A DNA stretch of 64,000 nt from Halioxenophilus aromaticivorans (GCF_042850945.1 NZ_AP031496.1:1426001-1490000); one strand, 5' to 3'; numbered from the stretch's first letter, positions 1 through 9,326 are shown. Program-made: numbers and translations. Notes: generated by a model not told the origin, from the sequence alone.

Positions 1-312
1 TAAGTCAAACCAGACAACTTTTGGGTGATTTATGCTTTGATTGTCAATGGTGGTTCCTTTTATGAATAACTCTCCATCTTTTTCTTGAACCTGTTCTATC
101 GCGTCTAATCCGAGATCTGCTTTGTTGCCATCGCTCGTAATGATGTGGCCATCTTTTATTTCGTAGGTTCCGTAATTTGGTGGTGAACTTTGTTCGCTGT
201 TCTTGCTGGGTTGAGCCGCGCAGCTAGTAATCCAGAAGGTTAATGCAATTGCTTTCGCCAATGGCGAGGCGTATTTCGCGATAGAGATCTTTCTTCTTGA
301 ACGTCTTTTCAT
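1..312 (-). CDS. Lipoprotein, 3' end cut by window edge
   Basis: Open frame of 104 codons running off the left edge. The N-terminus is basic (MKRRSRRK), followed by a hydrophobic stretch and a lipobox ITSC near residue 30, so the product is probably an exported, lipid-anchored periplasmic protein. The start ATG overlaps the stop of the upstream L,D-transpeptidase-like gene by 4 bases (ATGA), which implies translational coupling. The mature part is polar and Asp/Glu-rich and I do not recognise a family. Because the partner gene lacks a signal peptide and this one is periplasmic, an immunity role is possible but unproven. Confidence 0.7.
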   Translation of the reverse strand, partial: MKRRSRRKISIAKYASPLAKAIALTFWITSCAAQPSKNSEQSSPPNYGTYEIKDGHIITSDGNKADLGLDAIEQVQEKDGELFIKGTTIDNQSINHPKVVWFDL

Positions 313-962
313 TGGTCAGCCCCGGCCTGGTAGCGTTCATGATACTTGTGGACAATAAATGGCGTGCCGGGCTCGAATCCGCCTCTGGTGAATATTATCT
401 CGCGATCGGATGGTTTTAAATGGATGCATCCGTGGGAATGGGAAAGCCTGATGGGGTCTGAACGGGAGTGTTGGGCCTCGTTTTCGGGTGTGGTATGAAA
501 CATTTGGCCCGATAACCGTTCATCGTCATTTAAAGTACGGTCGCCATTGGTATCTTTAAACCAACGGATCGCCACGGGGCCAAAATCGTTAAAAACCCAG
601 CTGTTTGGCACTACATCGACCCGATAGAGGTTAAGATAAGATCGGCGAATATGTTCTCGGGTAATATTAAAATCCTTTTTTACAGACCCCCATGCGCCCG
701 AACTTAATTGATACCATACATCATTCAGATCTGGTTTATCCTGCAACTTAGTCCCCCATTTTATCTGCGACCAAGGCCACGTCGGTGTTCTGTACTTTTC
801 AGCTCTTTCAATCACATAGGAACCTGGCCAAGTTGGCTCTTCTGGCATGGAGGGGTCATCGCTAATAGTGGACGGGCCGCCCCATGCCTCGTAACGGCCT
901 AGCACGGTTATTCCTTTTTGTAGAACGAGGACTTTCTGTCCGGGGTAAAAGTGTAATTCCAT
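309..962 (-). CDS. L,D-transpeptidase-fold (YkuD-type) protein without signal peptide
   Basis: 217 residues. The C-terminal half carries the YkuD signature: His156 followed by SHGC with the nucleophile Cys179, then I-H-L where most enzymes have I-R-L. Family members cross-link or cleave peptidoglycan peptides through the Cys. Residues 137-148 (DTNGDRTLNDDE) fit a 12-residue EF-hand calcium loop, placed before the catalytic His. No signal peptide or membrane segment is visible, which is odd for an enzyme of the cell wall and would fit delivery by a secretion system. It is coupled by ATGA to a downstream lipoprotein gene. The family call is firm; the effector reading is inference. Confidence 0.75.
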   Translation of the reverse strand: MELHFYPGQKVLVLQKGITVLGRYEAWGGPSTISDDPSMPEEPTWPGSYVIERAEKYRTPTWPWSQIKWGTKLQDKPDLNDVWYQLSSGAWGSVKKDFNITREHIRRSYLNLYRVDVVPNSWVFNDFGPVAIRWFKDTNGDRTLNDDERLSGQMFHTTPENEAQHSRSDPIRLSHSHGCIHLKPSDREIIFTRGGFEPGTPFIVHKYHERYQAGADQ

Positions 963-1306
963 TTAAGCACCTTTGATTTAGAGCCTCTTTAAAACCAGTG
1001 AGACAGCAACCGCAGAAGGGTAGCATGTGCGAACTGGGTTGAAGTGTGAGTGAAGTCACAGGTACTTTAAAACATCGTCAATATTGAAGGTATCAAGCGT
1101 TTTTGAAAACAGACGTAAGAGTAGGGGGGAAGAGGGCAACCGAGCGCTATGACAGGCTCTATTGTCTTGGTTAGCCAAGCGCTGATTGGTTGGGTTAATC
1201 CGCGTCTTTTGTAGGTATTAATATGTAGGTATTAATACTCGGCCTGGTGAAGTGTCAGCGAGTAAATATCATGTTATAAGGGCCGCCACTGCTGCAGAAA
1301 AACGAA
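963..1306. other. Intergenic, no gene seen
   Basis: No reading frame with a convincing start or family. It contains two direct copies of GTAGGTATTAATA at 1211-1223 and 1225-1237. Otherwise nothing recognised; it should hold the promoter of the minus-strand transpeptidase-like gene. Confidence 0.5.
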
Positions 1307-2077
1307 TTATCCCCGATAAATACACTTCAACCGTTTGCGTGCAATGCGTTTTTCTTGCGGGTAGGCAAAGGCATTGTTTAAGTAGCGTACTCCAGCGATG
1401 GTGGTATCCACATTAACGTGGCTGTGGCCGTACACGTGGATGGATGGGTTGTATCTACGCAATGCCATATCGATTTTAAGGGAGCCTAACACCGGGTACA
1501 CAATGCGATGTTTGTGGGGAATAAAATCCGGCATAACATCAATACGCGGTAAAAAGTGGGAGCAGGTAATCACCGTGTGTTTTGGCTTTTTTTCGTCGGT
1601 CTCAGCCGGGACCGCATTTTGGGCCAGAAAATAATCGCAAATGGTTTGTTCAGTGTAACCCTCCGGCCAGCGGCAGGCGCGGTAGTCTACCCAGGCAGCT
1701 TTAAGTTGCTCAGAGGGTTGGCCGAAGGAATAGTCGTACCAACCGTGAACGGCAATACAGCTAACGCGTTCGCTGTGCAGTTGTTGGTGTTCTATACCAT
1801 GCGCTTTGGCCAGTGCCAGCACCGCGTGATATTTGTCGATGGAGGTGGCATAGGGTTCGCGTTTTACCCATAAATCGTGGTTGCCTGGCACAAACAACAC
1901 TTTGGCAAAATTGCGTGTCACAGTGGCAAAGCAATGCTCCAGTAGGGCTAGGCGGTCGCTGATATCACCGGCTAACAACAGCCAATCATCTTGGTAGTCC
2001 CAGTGGGACATTTTAGTAAGCCAGCGTTTGTTCTCTGGGTAGTCGGTGTGGAGATCCGATAATGCAAACACGCGCAT
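1307..2077 (-). CDS. Calcineurin-like metallophosphoesterase
   Basis: 256 residues with the binuclear-metal phosphoesterase motifs in order: SDLH-x-D at residues 7-11, GDISD near 37-41, GNHDLW near 65-70, and the C-terminal GHSHVN near residue 218. These bind two divalent metals and activate water for phosphodiester or phosphomonoester cleavage. No signal peptide, so cytoplasmic. The substrate cannot be told from sequence. It lies just 15 bases downstream of the PA2778-like gene on the same strand and may share its transcript. Confidence 0.85.
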   Translation of the reverse strand: MRVFALSDLHTDYPENKRWLTKMSHWDYQDDWLLLAGDISDRLALLEHCFATVTRNFAKVLFVPGNHDLWVKREPYATSIDKYHAVLALAKAHGIEHQQLHSERVSCIAVHGWYDYSFGQPSEQLKAAWVDYRACRWPEGYTEQTICDYFLAQNAVPAETDEKKPKHTVITCSHFLPRIDVMPDFIPHKHRIVYPVLGSLKIDMALRRYNPSIHVYGHSHVNVDTTIAGVRYLNNAFAYPQEKRIARKRLKCIYRG

Positions 2078-2092
2078 AGTTGTGGGGCCAGC

Positions 2093-3208
2093 TTATAAAG
2101 GACAAGTCAGTGTTGGGCAGTTGATTGGTTGGCTAGTCTCCACATAGGGGATTTCTTCGTCAAGAGCGGCTCGCTCTGCGTCCAGGCTAACCTCTTTTAA
2201 TGTAGCTCGGTAATTGTCGTTGTTGGAATCCAAGCTTACGGCGCAGGTGGCGGCCTGGGTCGCTTGGGTAGAGCACTGCGCGGCCAGTAATAAATAGGCA
2301 TAGTTATTCCAGCCCTGGCTAAAGTTTGGGTTCTGGTTTATCAACCGTTGGTACAACTGGTTAGCCTCCGGGTAATTGCCCTGCACGTGGTAAAAATTGG
2401 CCATGCCGAACAACGCCATTTCCTCATCGGGCCAGCGGGCGAGGGCTGCTTGGTAGCCTTGCTCCGCCGCTTCCAGGTGGCCGACTTGCTCTAAATCGTT
2501 AATGGCTTTTATCAAGGGTAGTGGCTCGGCGCTGGCCGGTAGCTGCGATGGATGCAACACAACCAGGCCCCAGCGCTTGGCGCGGGCCCAGGTTTTTTCG
2601 AATAACGCAGCCGGCATTGTATAGTCTTCGGTTTTGCCGGAGTTTAATACAATGAGTTCGCGATCTAGGTCGTAGCCCTTTACCACCGCGTAGTGCCATT
2701 TAGGCCACCAGCTAAAACGAAGGTTTTGCATTACCAACACGGGATTGTTTTGAGTAACCTCCGCCAGCAAACTGGCGAAGTTATTCGGCAGCGTGTAAGC
2801 CAATTGCCCGGTTCGACGTGCTTGGGCCACTAACTCTATCTGCAATGAGCCGCCGCGTTTGGGCACAAACACCGTTTTTGCCAGCGCTTTCGGTGTTACC
2901 GGTTGGCCCCGATAGTTCAGCACCGTGGCTAGAGCCGCCGGGCCACATTGGTTTTCCGTCTGCGGGAAAAACGGCAGCTCGGCAATGCGATGCTGGCGTG
3001 GCAGGTTCTCATCGAGCGGCCAAGGCTGCTGTTGTATAGAAGGCTGTTGTTGTACAGAAGGCAGCCGGGCGCAGGCGGCCAGCATCAGCAGCGCGGCGGT
3101 AATGGCTAACCGGCTTGCGGTTGCAATAACTCGGCTTGGCGTGCGTTTGGCGCCGTGTAACGGCAGGTCTGCCGTTGCCGCATAAGCGCATTTTAAGGAG
3201 GTTGGCAT
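2093..3208 (-). CDS. PA2778-like C39-family cysteine peptidase with TPR repeats, lipoprotein
   Basis: 371 residues. A long basic N-region leads to a hydrophobic segment and lipobox LAAC near residue 46. Next is a C39-like papain-fold domain with catalytic Cys in QCGPAAL near residue 88 and a His in WHYAVVKGYD near 171. The C-terminal third has tetratricopeptide repeats (helix pairs such as LFGMANFYHVQGNYPEANQL). This domain order and the adjacent PA2779-like gene match the PA2778/PA2779 pair of Pseudomonas, whose biochemical role is unknown to me. Likely periplasmic and membrane-anchored. The N-region before the signal is unusually long, so the true start could be internal. Confidence 0.8.
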   Translation of the reverse strand: MPTSLKCAYAATADLPLHGAKRTPSRVIATASRLAITAALLMLAACARLPSVQQQPSIQQQPWPLDENLPRQHRIAELPFFPQTENQCGPAALATVLNYRGQPVTPKALAKTVFVPKRGGSLQIELVAQARRTGQLAYTLPNNFASLLAEVTQNNPVLVMQNLRFSWWPKWHYAVVKGYDLDRELIVLNSGKTEDYTMPAALFEKTWARAKRWGLVVLHPSQLPASAEPLPLIKAINDLEQVGHLEAAEQGYQAALARWPDEEMALFGMANFYHVQGNYPEANQLYQRLINQNPNFSQGWNNYAYLLLAAQCSTQATQAATCAVSLDSNNDNYRATLKEVSLDAERAALDEEIPYVETSQPINCPTLTCPL

Positions 3209-3238
3209 AAACAGTGGTTCTGTTTGGTGAAAGCGTCT

Positions 3239-3640
3239 CTATTTGTTGATGCAGTTTACAAAACTGAACAGGTCCGTGGCACATAACATATCAGTGATCA
3301 CAAACACCACGAATACGACCAACAGGGTACCTAAAAGGCCTTCGCCTGCGGGCCCACTTTGCAGCGCATCATTAAACGCCAGCAATTCTGAGTGGGTCAT
3401 GGCATTAACGCGCTGTTCGGCATCGGCAGCGGACACGCCATAGCGTTCCAATTGTTGTTTTATATCGTCGGTTTGGATCAGGGTTAACAATGCCTCGCGG
3501 TCATATTCAGTTTGGGCAGCCGCCAAGTAACTGTCGGTTCCAACCATGGCTGCGTTGGTGTGGTTACTTACAAGGCTTGCGCCCAGTAGCAGGCTGATCA
3601 TCAGGTAAATAGAAGCCTGTTTTAATTTAGTGTTTATCAT
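3239..3640 (-). CDS. PA2779-like small exported membrane protein
   Basis: Start chosen at the ATG at 3640 (MINTKLK), which directly precedes a signal-like hydrophobic segment; the frame stays open upstream to 3745 but that extension looks like non-coding sequence. About 133 residues: signal segment, a helical region (TEYDREALLTLIQ, YGVSAADAEQRV), then a glycine-flanked transmembrane stretch LLGTLLVVFVVFVITDML and a Cys-containing tail. This matches the PA2779 family, found immediately upstream of PA2778-type peptidases; here the gap is 30 bases. The pair probably forms a functional unit in the envelope; its function is not known. Confidence 0.7.
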   Translation of the reverse strand: MINTKLKQASIYLMISLLLGASLVSNHTNAAMVGTDSYLAAAQTEYDREALLTLIQTDDIKQQLERYGVSAADAEQRVNAMTHSELLAFNDALQSGPAGEGLLGTLLVVFVVFVITDMLCATDLFSFVNCINK

Positions 3641-3804
3641 AGAAGAGAATCTCTTGCTGGGGGTGGTTTTTGAGGGTAGGGCCACTGTCAGGGCTCTGGT
3701 GAGAGCTTGGGTGAAAGCTAGAGTGGGAGCCAAGAGGTTAACCACCCGCGCACATAAATGAAGGCGGGTGGTAAGCTGTCACTGTGTAGGCTTAGTTCTT
3801 TACA

Positions 3805-4365
3805 TCAAGCGGTGTAACGCAGTTGCTTGGCCGACAAAATTTCGTCAATGATTGCGCGGCAAAAGGCATCCAAATCGTCGGGCGTACGGCTGGTAATAAG
3901 TCCACCGTCCACCACCACGGGTTCGTCCACCCAATTGCCGCCGGCATTAATAATGTCGGTTTTAACACTGTTGAACGATGTTAATGTTCGGCCTTTTACC
4001 ACATCGGCTTCCACCAGCATCCACGGGCCGTGGCAAATTGCCGCCACCGGCTTTTGCTGGCTAAAAAAGCTCTGCACAAACTTAACCGCCTCTGGGTTAG
4101 CTCGCAGGCTATCCGGGTTGTGTACGCCGCCGGGCAGTAGCAATGCGTCGTATTCATCGGCGCGGGCAGTGGCTACCGTCTCGTCTACGTGGAACATGTC
4201 GGCGGGCGATTGATGATTAAACCCTTGGATGTCGTCATCTTTCAACGAAATGATAACGGTTTCCGCTCCGTGGGTTTGGAAGGCCTGTATTGGCTCTTCC
4301 AGTTCGCACTGCTCAAAGCCATCGGTGGCCAGTACGGCAATTTTGCGTCCCATTAAGTCGTTCAT
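3805..4365 (-). CDS. DJ-1/PfpI family protein (class I glutamine amidotransferase-like)
   Basis: 186 residues, the usual length of the PfpI/YhbO group. The nucleophile elbow is AAICHGPWML with Cys near residue 104, preceded by LLLPGG and by the Glu in an ELEEP context near residue 22. Family members act as protein or small-molecule deglycases, glyoxalases or stress proteins. It sits 39 bases downstream of the catalase gene on the same strand, which fits a stress-response role. The exact activity cannot be assigned from sequence. Confidence 0.85.
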   Translation of the reverse strand: MNDLMGRKIAVLATDGFEQCELEEPIQAFQTHGAETVIISLKDDDIQGFNHQSPADMFHVDETVATARADEYDALLLPGGVHNPDSLRANPEAVKFVQSFFSQQKPVAAICHGPWMLVEADVVKGRTLTSFNSVKTDIINAGGNWVDEPVVVDGGLITSRTPDDLDAFCRAIIDEILSAKQLRYTA

Positions 4366-4404
4366 AATGTTACCTCCACTCGGGGTTTTGCTTTGTTATG
4401 TGAT

Positions 4405-5880
4405 TTACATGTCTAGTTCACTCTTTACGCCGGCCTCAATACGTTCGCCAACGTTAATATCGATGCGCTTCCAATACTTAAAAGCACGCTCTAATACCGG
4501 TTTGGATACGCCATCGCACAAATGCCCTACCACGTTGTTGACTAAGCGATGGCGTGCTTGTTCGTCCATGACTTCGTTGATGAGCACCCGCGCTTGGCTG
4601 TAGTCGTCGTCATCGGGCCTTTCGCTGTAGGCGGCTCGTACCATGCTGCCGTCGGCAGACCAAACCGCCGATTCCGGGTAACGCTCAGGGTCGGCCTGGG
4701 GTCCACCCTTACTGTTGGGAGCGTAAACAGGGTCAGCTACTTTGTTGACACGCATGGCGCCGTCTTTGCTGTAACTGTGGAAAGGGCATTGCGGCGCGTT
4801 TACTGGGATCTGCTTGTAGTTCACACCCAAACGCGCACGGTGCGCATCGGCGTAGGCAAACATGCGGCCCAGCAGCATTTTATCTGGGCTTGGGCCGGTG
4901 CCTGGCACCATGTTGTTGGGCTCAAAGGCAGCTTGTTCAATTTCAGTGTGGTGATCGGTGGGATTGAGATTCAACGTCAGTTTGCCGACTTCAATCAGAG
5001 GGTAGTCCTCGTGGGGCCATACTTTGGTTAAATCGAACGGATTGATGCGATAGGTTTTGGCGTCCTCGTAGGGCATAACCTGCATCTTAAGTGTCCAGCT
5101 CGGATGGTTGCCCTCATCAATCGCGTTAAATAGATCGCGGGTGTGGTAGTCGGCATCTCGGCCGGCCATTTTGTCGGCGTCATCCTGGGTGAAGCACTCA
5201 ATGCCCTGGTCGCACTTGAAGTGGTATTTCACCCAGAAGCGCTCGCCTTCAGCATTTACCCACATATAGGTATGGCTGGAGTAACCGTTCATGTGGCGCC
5301 AGGTTTTCGGAATACCGCGGTCGCCCATTAACCAGGTTACCTGATGGGCTGACTCGGGAGATAGCGTCCAGAAGTCCCACTGCATATCGTGGTCGCGCAG
5401 GTTGTTGTCGGCTCGACGTTTTTGCGAGCGGATGAAGTGCTGAAACTTCAGTGGATCGCGGATAAAAAATACCGGGGTGTTATTGCCCACTAGGTCGAAG
5501 TTGCCCTCGCTGGAATAAAACTTCACGGAGAAGCCACGCGGGTCGCGCCAGGTGTCAGGGCTGCCGCGCTCACCGGCCACGGTAGAAAAGCGCATCAGCA
5601 CATCGGTTTTCGTATTGGGCTGGAACACCGCAGCTTTGGTATAGCGGCTAACGTCGTGGGTAACTTCAAAATGGCCAAATGCGCCACTGCCTTTGGCATG
5701 GGGTTGGCGCTCCGCAATGCGTTCGCGGTTAAAGTTCGCCATCTGCTCAATAAGATAATGGTCGTGTAAAACGATAGGGCCATCTTGTCCAACGGTTAAA
5801 GAATGTTCGTCACTGGCTACTGGGATGCCGGCATCTGTGGTTGTAGGCTTGCGATTGTTTTCCGCCACGGTTCTCTCCAA
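4405..5880 (-). CDS. katA: Monofunctional haem catalase, small-subunit clade
   Basis: 491 residues, the usual size of clade 3 small-subunit catalases, which convert hydrogen peroxide to water and oxygen. The distal-His region ERQPHAKGSGAFG (near 59-71), RFSTVAGERGSPDTWRDPRGF, NNTPVFFIRDP and the haem-ligand Tyr in RMFAYADAHRARLG are all present. There is no signal peptide, so cytoplasmic. No flavodoxin-like extra domain, so it is not a large-subunit KatE. About 900 bases without a gene lie upstream and should carry the promoter; no OxyR site could be defined with confidence. Confidence 0.93.
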   Translation of the reverse strand: MERTVAENNRKPTTTDAGIPVASDEHSLTVGQDGPIVLHDHYLIEQMANFNRERIAERQPHAKGSGAFGHFEVTHDVSRYTKAAVFQPNTKTDVLMRFSTVAGERGSPDTWRDPRGFSVKFYSSEGNFDLVGNNTPVFFIRDPLKFQHFIRSQKRRADNNLRDHDMQWDFWTLSPESAHQVTWLMGDRGIPKTWRHMNGYSSHTYMWVNAEGERFWVKYHFKCDQGIECFTQDDADKMAGRDADYHTRDLFNAIDEGNHPSWTLKMQVMPYEDAKTYRINPFDLTKVWPHEDYPLIEVGKLTLNLNPTDHHTEIEQAAFEPNNMVPGTGPSPDKMLLGRMFAYADAHRARLGVNYKQIPVNAPQCPFHSYSKDGAMRVNKVADPVYAPNSKGGPQADPERYPESAVWSADGSMVRAAYSERPDDDDYSQARVLINEVMDEQARHRLVNNVVGHLCDGVSKPVLERAFKYWKRIDINVGERIEAGVKSELDM

Positions 5881-6781
5881 CGAAATGTAGTTTGTACAAA
5901 GGTCTGCAAAGGTTACAGCTGATAAGACTGTGATTTAGCGGCCTTTGGCCCGTATTCTGGGCGTTTTGATTAATTTGCTAATGGTTTATGGCAAGGGCTG
6001 TGCCAGACGAAGACAGGGGTACAAAGTGAGTCGCAGGAAAATCGCCAAAAGGTAATTAAAGAATGCCCCGTGACGGTTCTCTTAAGGACCTATTGTGGAC
6101 TGGGTTAGACAGCTAACTAGCGCAGGGTAGGAATACAAATTGGCTAATAGTGTTGGCATCTTGTAATGCTCAATAATCGGCGGCCAACCGCTGAGGCACT
6201 GAGACAACCGGGGGCAGCCCAACACTCCTATAGAAGGTGCAACTGCAAGCCAGGTTTGGTACTACTCATTTACAAATTGTTTACAACCGAGGGTATTTTG
6301 TTGGATTAAAGTTAGGGTATTTAAGGCGATCAATAACGCGACGCGGTGATGGCGGCGCAAACTAGTAATCAGTGCCGTTTGTGCCTCGGTTTGGCCGGTT
6401 GTCCTCTGGCGAAAAAACTTCGGTTTTTGCAGTGGCGGAAGTGGAGAGCATAGACCACAATTACAGTATTGCACTGCGGCATTAGTTCTGGCTGGTAAAG
6501 ATCCTGGCTTAAGCTTTGCTTTGTTACTGCTGATTACGCGGCTGAGTGCGGCGTTAAACACAGCAGGAGACTTTCCCGGCCCGGGCGGTAGATTATTTAT
6601 CGGTGCTTGTGACGCAGTTATCCAATAGCTGATTTTGATATTAAACATTCAGCATGGATTCATCGGTTTAGCACACACTAACGGCTAAGTTGCAGAAGAC
6701 AGCGATGGCCTAGGTACAGGGATTCAGTAGCGACCAAAAGTCATTCTTGATAAACCAACCTAACACCCTCGGTAGGAAGTA
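5881..6781. other. Intergenic, no supported gene
   Basis: About 900 bases between the divergent catalase and thioredoxin-fold genes. A 128-codon minus-strand frame at 6262-6648 is Pro/Ser-rich, has no recognisable family and no good ribosome site, so it is not called. The last bases before 6782 include AGGAAGT, a ribosome site for the next gene. Confidence 0.5.
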
Positions 6782-7147
6782 ATGGTAAAGGCATTCAAAC
6801 CCAACGTTTATTTAAAAACCACTTGTCCAAACTCGTTTAAGTTTTATTTATTTTTAGCTGAGTCGGGCATCCTTAAAAATTTTAAGATCATTCGCTGTAA
6901 CCCGGAGCTCGAAGCCGAGTTTGAAGAGATGAATGTATTTCTGGCCAAGGCCACCGGTAAGTCGCCTGCCTATCCAATGGTCGAGTACCATCCTGGGGAG
7001 TACTTATCGGATTCTGACCGGTTGATTGATTACTACTCCGTACGCGAAGGCGTTTCTGAGATCGGCATGCCAGCCCTTCAGTACTATCGAAATGAGTTTT
7101 TCCCCTCCATGGTTGATATGGACGCCCAGCCGGTGAAATCGGCATAA
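6782..7147 (+). CDS. Glutaredoxin/GST N-terminal-like thioredoxin-fold protein
   Basis: 121 residues, with a well-placed AGGAAGT ribosome site before the ATG. The N-terminus YLKTTCPNSFKFYLFLAE resembles the first strand, CxxS active-site loop and helix of a glutathione S-transferase N-terminal or glutaredoxin domain. The region YPMVEYHPGEYLSDSDRLIDYY resembles the cis-Pro and following helix that bind glutathione. The protein ends soon after this domain, so it lacks the helical GST C-terminal domain. Possible roles are glutathione-linked redox chemistry; the substrate is unknown. Confidence 0.6.
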   Translation: MVKAFKPNVYLKTTCPNSFKFYLFLAESGILKNFKIIRCNPELEAEFEEMNVFLAKATGKSPAYPMVEYHPGEYLSDSDRLIDYYSVREGVSEIGMPALQYYRNEFFPSMVDMDAQPVKSA

Positions 7148-7851
7148 GCGAAGACTTGAGTTCAAGACAACCGGCTTACATTTTTTAGCTTAGCAAAACT
7201 TGCAATGGCCAAGGCTCATTTAAGAGTCATGGCCGTTGAGAGTCAAACCGGCGGCGGTGCTTCCCCATAGCCCCTGAGGTTATCCGTTCTTCGCTTGGTA
7301 CTGCTCAGGCTTACTTACCATAACGTGTTGTCTGTTTAGACCGGAGCTTTAGATCAGGCTAATTTTCAAAGTTCTTGTAGCGCGGCTTTTGTAGTCGCAC
7401 GAGGGTTTAACCAGGTCTCGCGAGGCACTAGGCAAGTAATGGCTTTCCATACTGACGTAAATACCTACGTTCCTCTCCACGTTCTATCCTACATTCTGCA
7501 CTCGCGCGCCAAAAGTAAGCGCGTATATAAGTAGTGTGACCATCTTTTGACACACCAACACAATTTGGCCGAGTTGGAAGGGTTGATATCCTATATTTGG
7601 TGCCATATCTTGGCTTATATCAGCCGGTAGGTGACATTTCATAAGTTGGTTTTTAAATTGCTTAGTTTTTACCTATAGCCGAAAAGCAAATGCTCAAAGT
7701 GCGGCTTTGTCCAAGCTTTACAGGGTAAATGCCTGATATGATCGCGCGCTTTTCGAATTGGCGAGAAATAAAGAGGTCAGCTCTTTTATTTCGCTCCCGC
7801 GAATCGGCAGATTTACCGGTTTGGGACTGAGACTCTTTATCGGAGGTAACG
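7148..7851. other. Intergenic, no supported gene
   Basis: About 700 bases; overlapping short frames on both strands are mutually exclusive and resemble no family. The 3' part ends in a ribosome-site-like GGAGG (7841-7845) before the next gene. Confidence 0.5.
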
Positions 7852-8373
7852 ATGTTTGTATTGTGGTTGCGAAAACCATTGTTGTGTACAGCGGCACTGT
7901 TGTTGTCGGCCAGCGCGTCGGCAAAACAAGAGGTATTCGGTTGGATTGAGAAAGCATCCATGCCCGGTATTGGTGTTACTGCTAAGGTAAAGATGGATAC
8001 CGGTGCTTTGACATCGTCGATCCACGCTACTGATGTAGAACGTTTTTTGAAAGATGACGAAAAGTGGGTGCGTTTCACCGTTAAACTGGAAGACAGCAAT
8101 ACCGAAGAGCCGGTGACCAAAACCCTAGAGCGCCCGTTTCATCGAAAGGTGAAAATCTCCGGTGCCGGTGGTGTCGATAACCGAGTGGTGGTGTTTCTTG
8201 ATATTTGCATTGGCGACCGGTTGTTGCGCGAGCAGTTCACCCTGAGCGATCGCGAGGACAAAAAGTACGGCATGTTAATCGGCCGCCGCACCATGAAACA
8301 TATGGGCTTGGTGGATGTGACACAAACCTTTACCAGCCAACCCGACTGCAGCCAAAGCTTGGGCTCTTTGTAA
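7852..8373 (+). CDS. Retropepsin-like 'ATP-dependent zinc protease' family (DUF785/RimB-like), exported
   Basis: 173 residues. An N-terminal signal peptide (LLCTAALLLSASASA, cleavage after about residue 24) is followed by a single aspartic-protease-like domain with MDTGALTSSI near residues 46-55, the retropepsin DTG active-site turn, and a second hydrophobic element GMLIGRRTMKHMGLVDV. This is the family usually labelled putative ATP-dependent zinc protease, although the motif is that of a pepsin/retropepsin fold; no ATP-binding motif is present. Ribosome site GGAGG lies 6 bases before the ATG. It is followed by a strong terminator. Confidence 0.8.
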   Translation: MFVLWLRKPLLCTAALLLSASASAKQEVFGWIEKASMPGIGVTAKVKMDTGALTSSIHATDVERFLKDDEKWVRFTVKLEDSNTEEPVTKTLERPFHRKVKISGAGGVDNRVVVFLDICIGDRLLREQFTLSDREDKKYGMLIGRRTMKHMGLVDVTQTFTSQPDCSQSLGSL

Positions 8374-8402
8374 TCCGCGCTTGGCTCACCGAGCTAAACT
8401 AC

Positions 8403-8436
8403 CGCCAAAAAACCCGCGCCTCGCGCGGGTTTTTTG
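8403..8436 (+). terminator. Rho-independent terminator after the retropepsin-like gene
   Basis: An AACCCGCG-type stem around 8411-8430 with a short loop, preceded by A residues and followed by six T. It is symmetric enough to stop transcription from either side, though the converging spondin gene ends about 40 bases further on. Confidence 0.85.
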
Positions 8437-8479
8437 TGTTTGGCGGCGGGCTTTAAGGCTGCCCCCTGAGTAGTAGTAA

Positions 8480-9157
8480 TTACTTATAACGCTGATGAAC
8501 GGTTTTAATGGTTACTTTAGCTACCGGCCCCTGCCAGTTATAGGTTGCCGTGGATAAATCGCCTTCACCGTGAATACCAGGGCTTGGGTAAACATAGCCT
8601 TCGTCATCTTCACCGGCGGAGACACCCTCGCCACCGCAGGTTGGCCCAGGAATGCTAATACACAATTCATCGTTCATTTCGCTACCGGCATCGTAAGCGT
8701 GGGCATAAAAGGTTGCTTTGCCGCGCAATGGTAAGCGCACGGTATCCAAGCCTACAAAGGTATCGTTGGTTGGCAACAACATTGCCGCGGTGCTAAAAAA
8801 GCGCGCGCCAGGTGCCGTGGTAATGGTGAACGAGACACTGTTGCCAGGCTGCAGCAGGCCTTCGGTGGTTTCGATATCGTTGACCCGATGGTTGACCAGC
8901 AGAGTGTCCATCAGTGGCACGACATCGCCACCTTCGGCCAGTGCCGCCAACTCTTCAGAGGCGGGCTCGCCCACCGAGTAAAAATCCGTGGCCTTATTGT
9001 GAGTGGCGGCAATAAAGGGGGTGAAGGCGATGGATTTTGTGATGTTGGTGATGGTGACTTTATAGGTTTTTTCTGCTGCGTAGGTCAGGCTAGAGGCGGC
9101 CATTAGAAGGGCACCGGTTGCGGCTATATGCGGCAATTTACGAGAAAGAATAGACAT
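8480..9157 (-). CDS. Spondin-domain secreted protein
   Basis: 225 residues with a signal peptide (LLMAASSLTYA, cleavage near residue 27). The mature part begins KTYKVTITNITKSIAFTPFIAATH and continues with NVNHR/IETTEGLLQPGNSVSF-like segments, the layout of bacterial Spondin_N proteins, a beta-sandwich related to the C2-like domain of eukaryotic spondins. Two Cys (CISIPGPTC) may form a disulfide. Likely periplasmic or extracellular, possibly calcium- or surface-binding; no catalytic motif is seen. The upstream region has two sets of inverted repeats. Confidence 0.8.
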   Translation of the reverse strand: MSILSRKLPHIAATGALLMAASSLTYAAEKTYKVTITNITKSIAFTPFIAATHNKATDFYSVGEPASEELAALAEGGDVVPLMDTLLVNHRVNDIETTEGLLQPGNSVSFTITTAPGARFFSTAAMLLPTNDTFVGLDTVRLPLRGKATFYAHAYDAGSEMNDELCISIPGPTCGGEGVSAGEDDEGYVYPSPGIHGEGDLSTATYNWQGPVAKVTIKTVHQRYK

Positions 9158-9210
9158 GGTTTGCTCCAGTATTTTTAGTCAGCGCGTTGGCAAAAGTCGA
9201 AACTTTTGGC

Positions 9211-9326
9211 GATATACTTAAGTGCAGTAAACGGCGAGTAACCGGTTAGCGGTAAAAGGCTCAACACTTAAGTATCTGGAGCAATATTAAAAAGTTATTC
9301 ACTGGTATTATTCACAAGTGAATAAC
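9211..9326. promoter_or_regulatory. Paired inverted repeats upstream of the spondin gene
   Basis: TACTTAAGTG (9215-9224) pairs with CACTTAAGTA (9265-9274). GTTATTCACT (9294-9303) pairs with AGTGAATAAC (9317-9326), with a further direct TATTCAC between them. Both sets lie in the leader of the minus-strand spondin gene and look like operator sites for a dimeric regulator; the regulator is unknown. Confidence 0.4.

Noticed and set aside
3641..3745. N-terminal extension of the PA2779-like protein
   Set aside because: The extra 35 residues precede a complete signal sequence, so the internal ATG is the better start.
6262..6648. 128-codon minus-strand frame
   Set aside because: Pro/Ser-rich with no ribosome site, family or conserved neighbour; composition fits a random frame.
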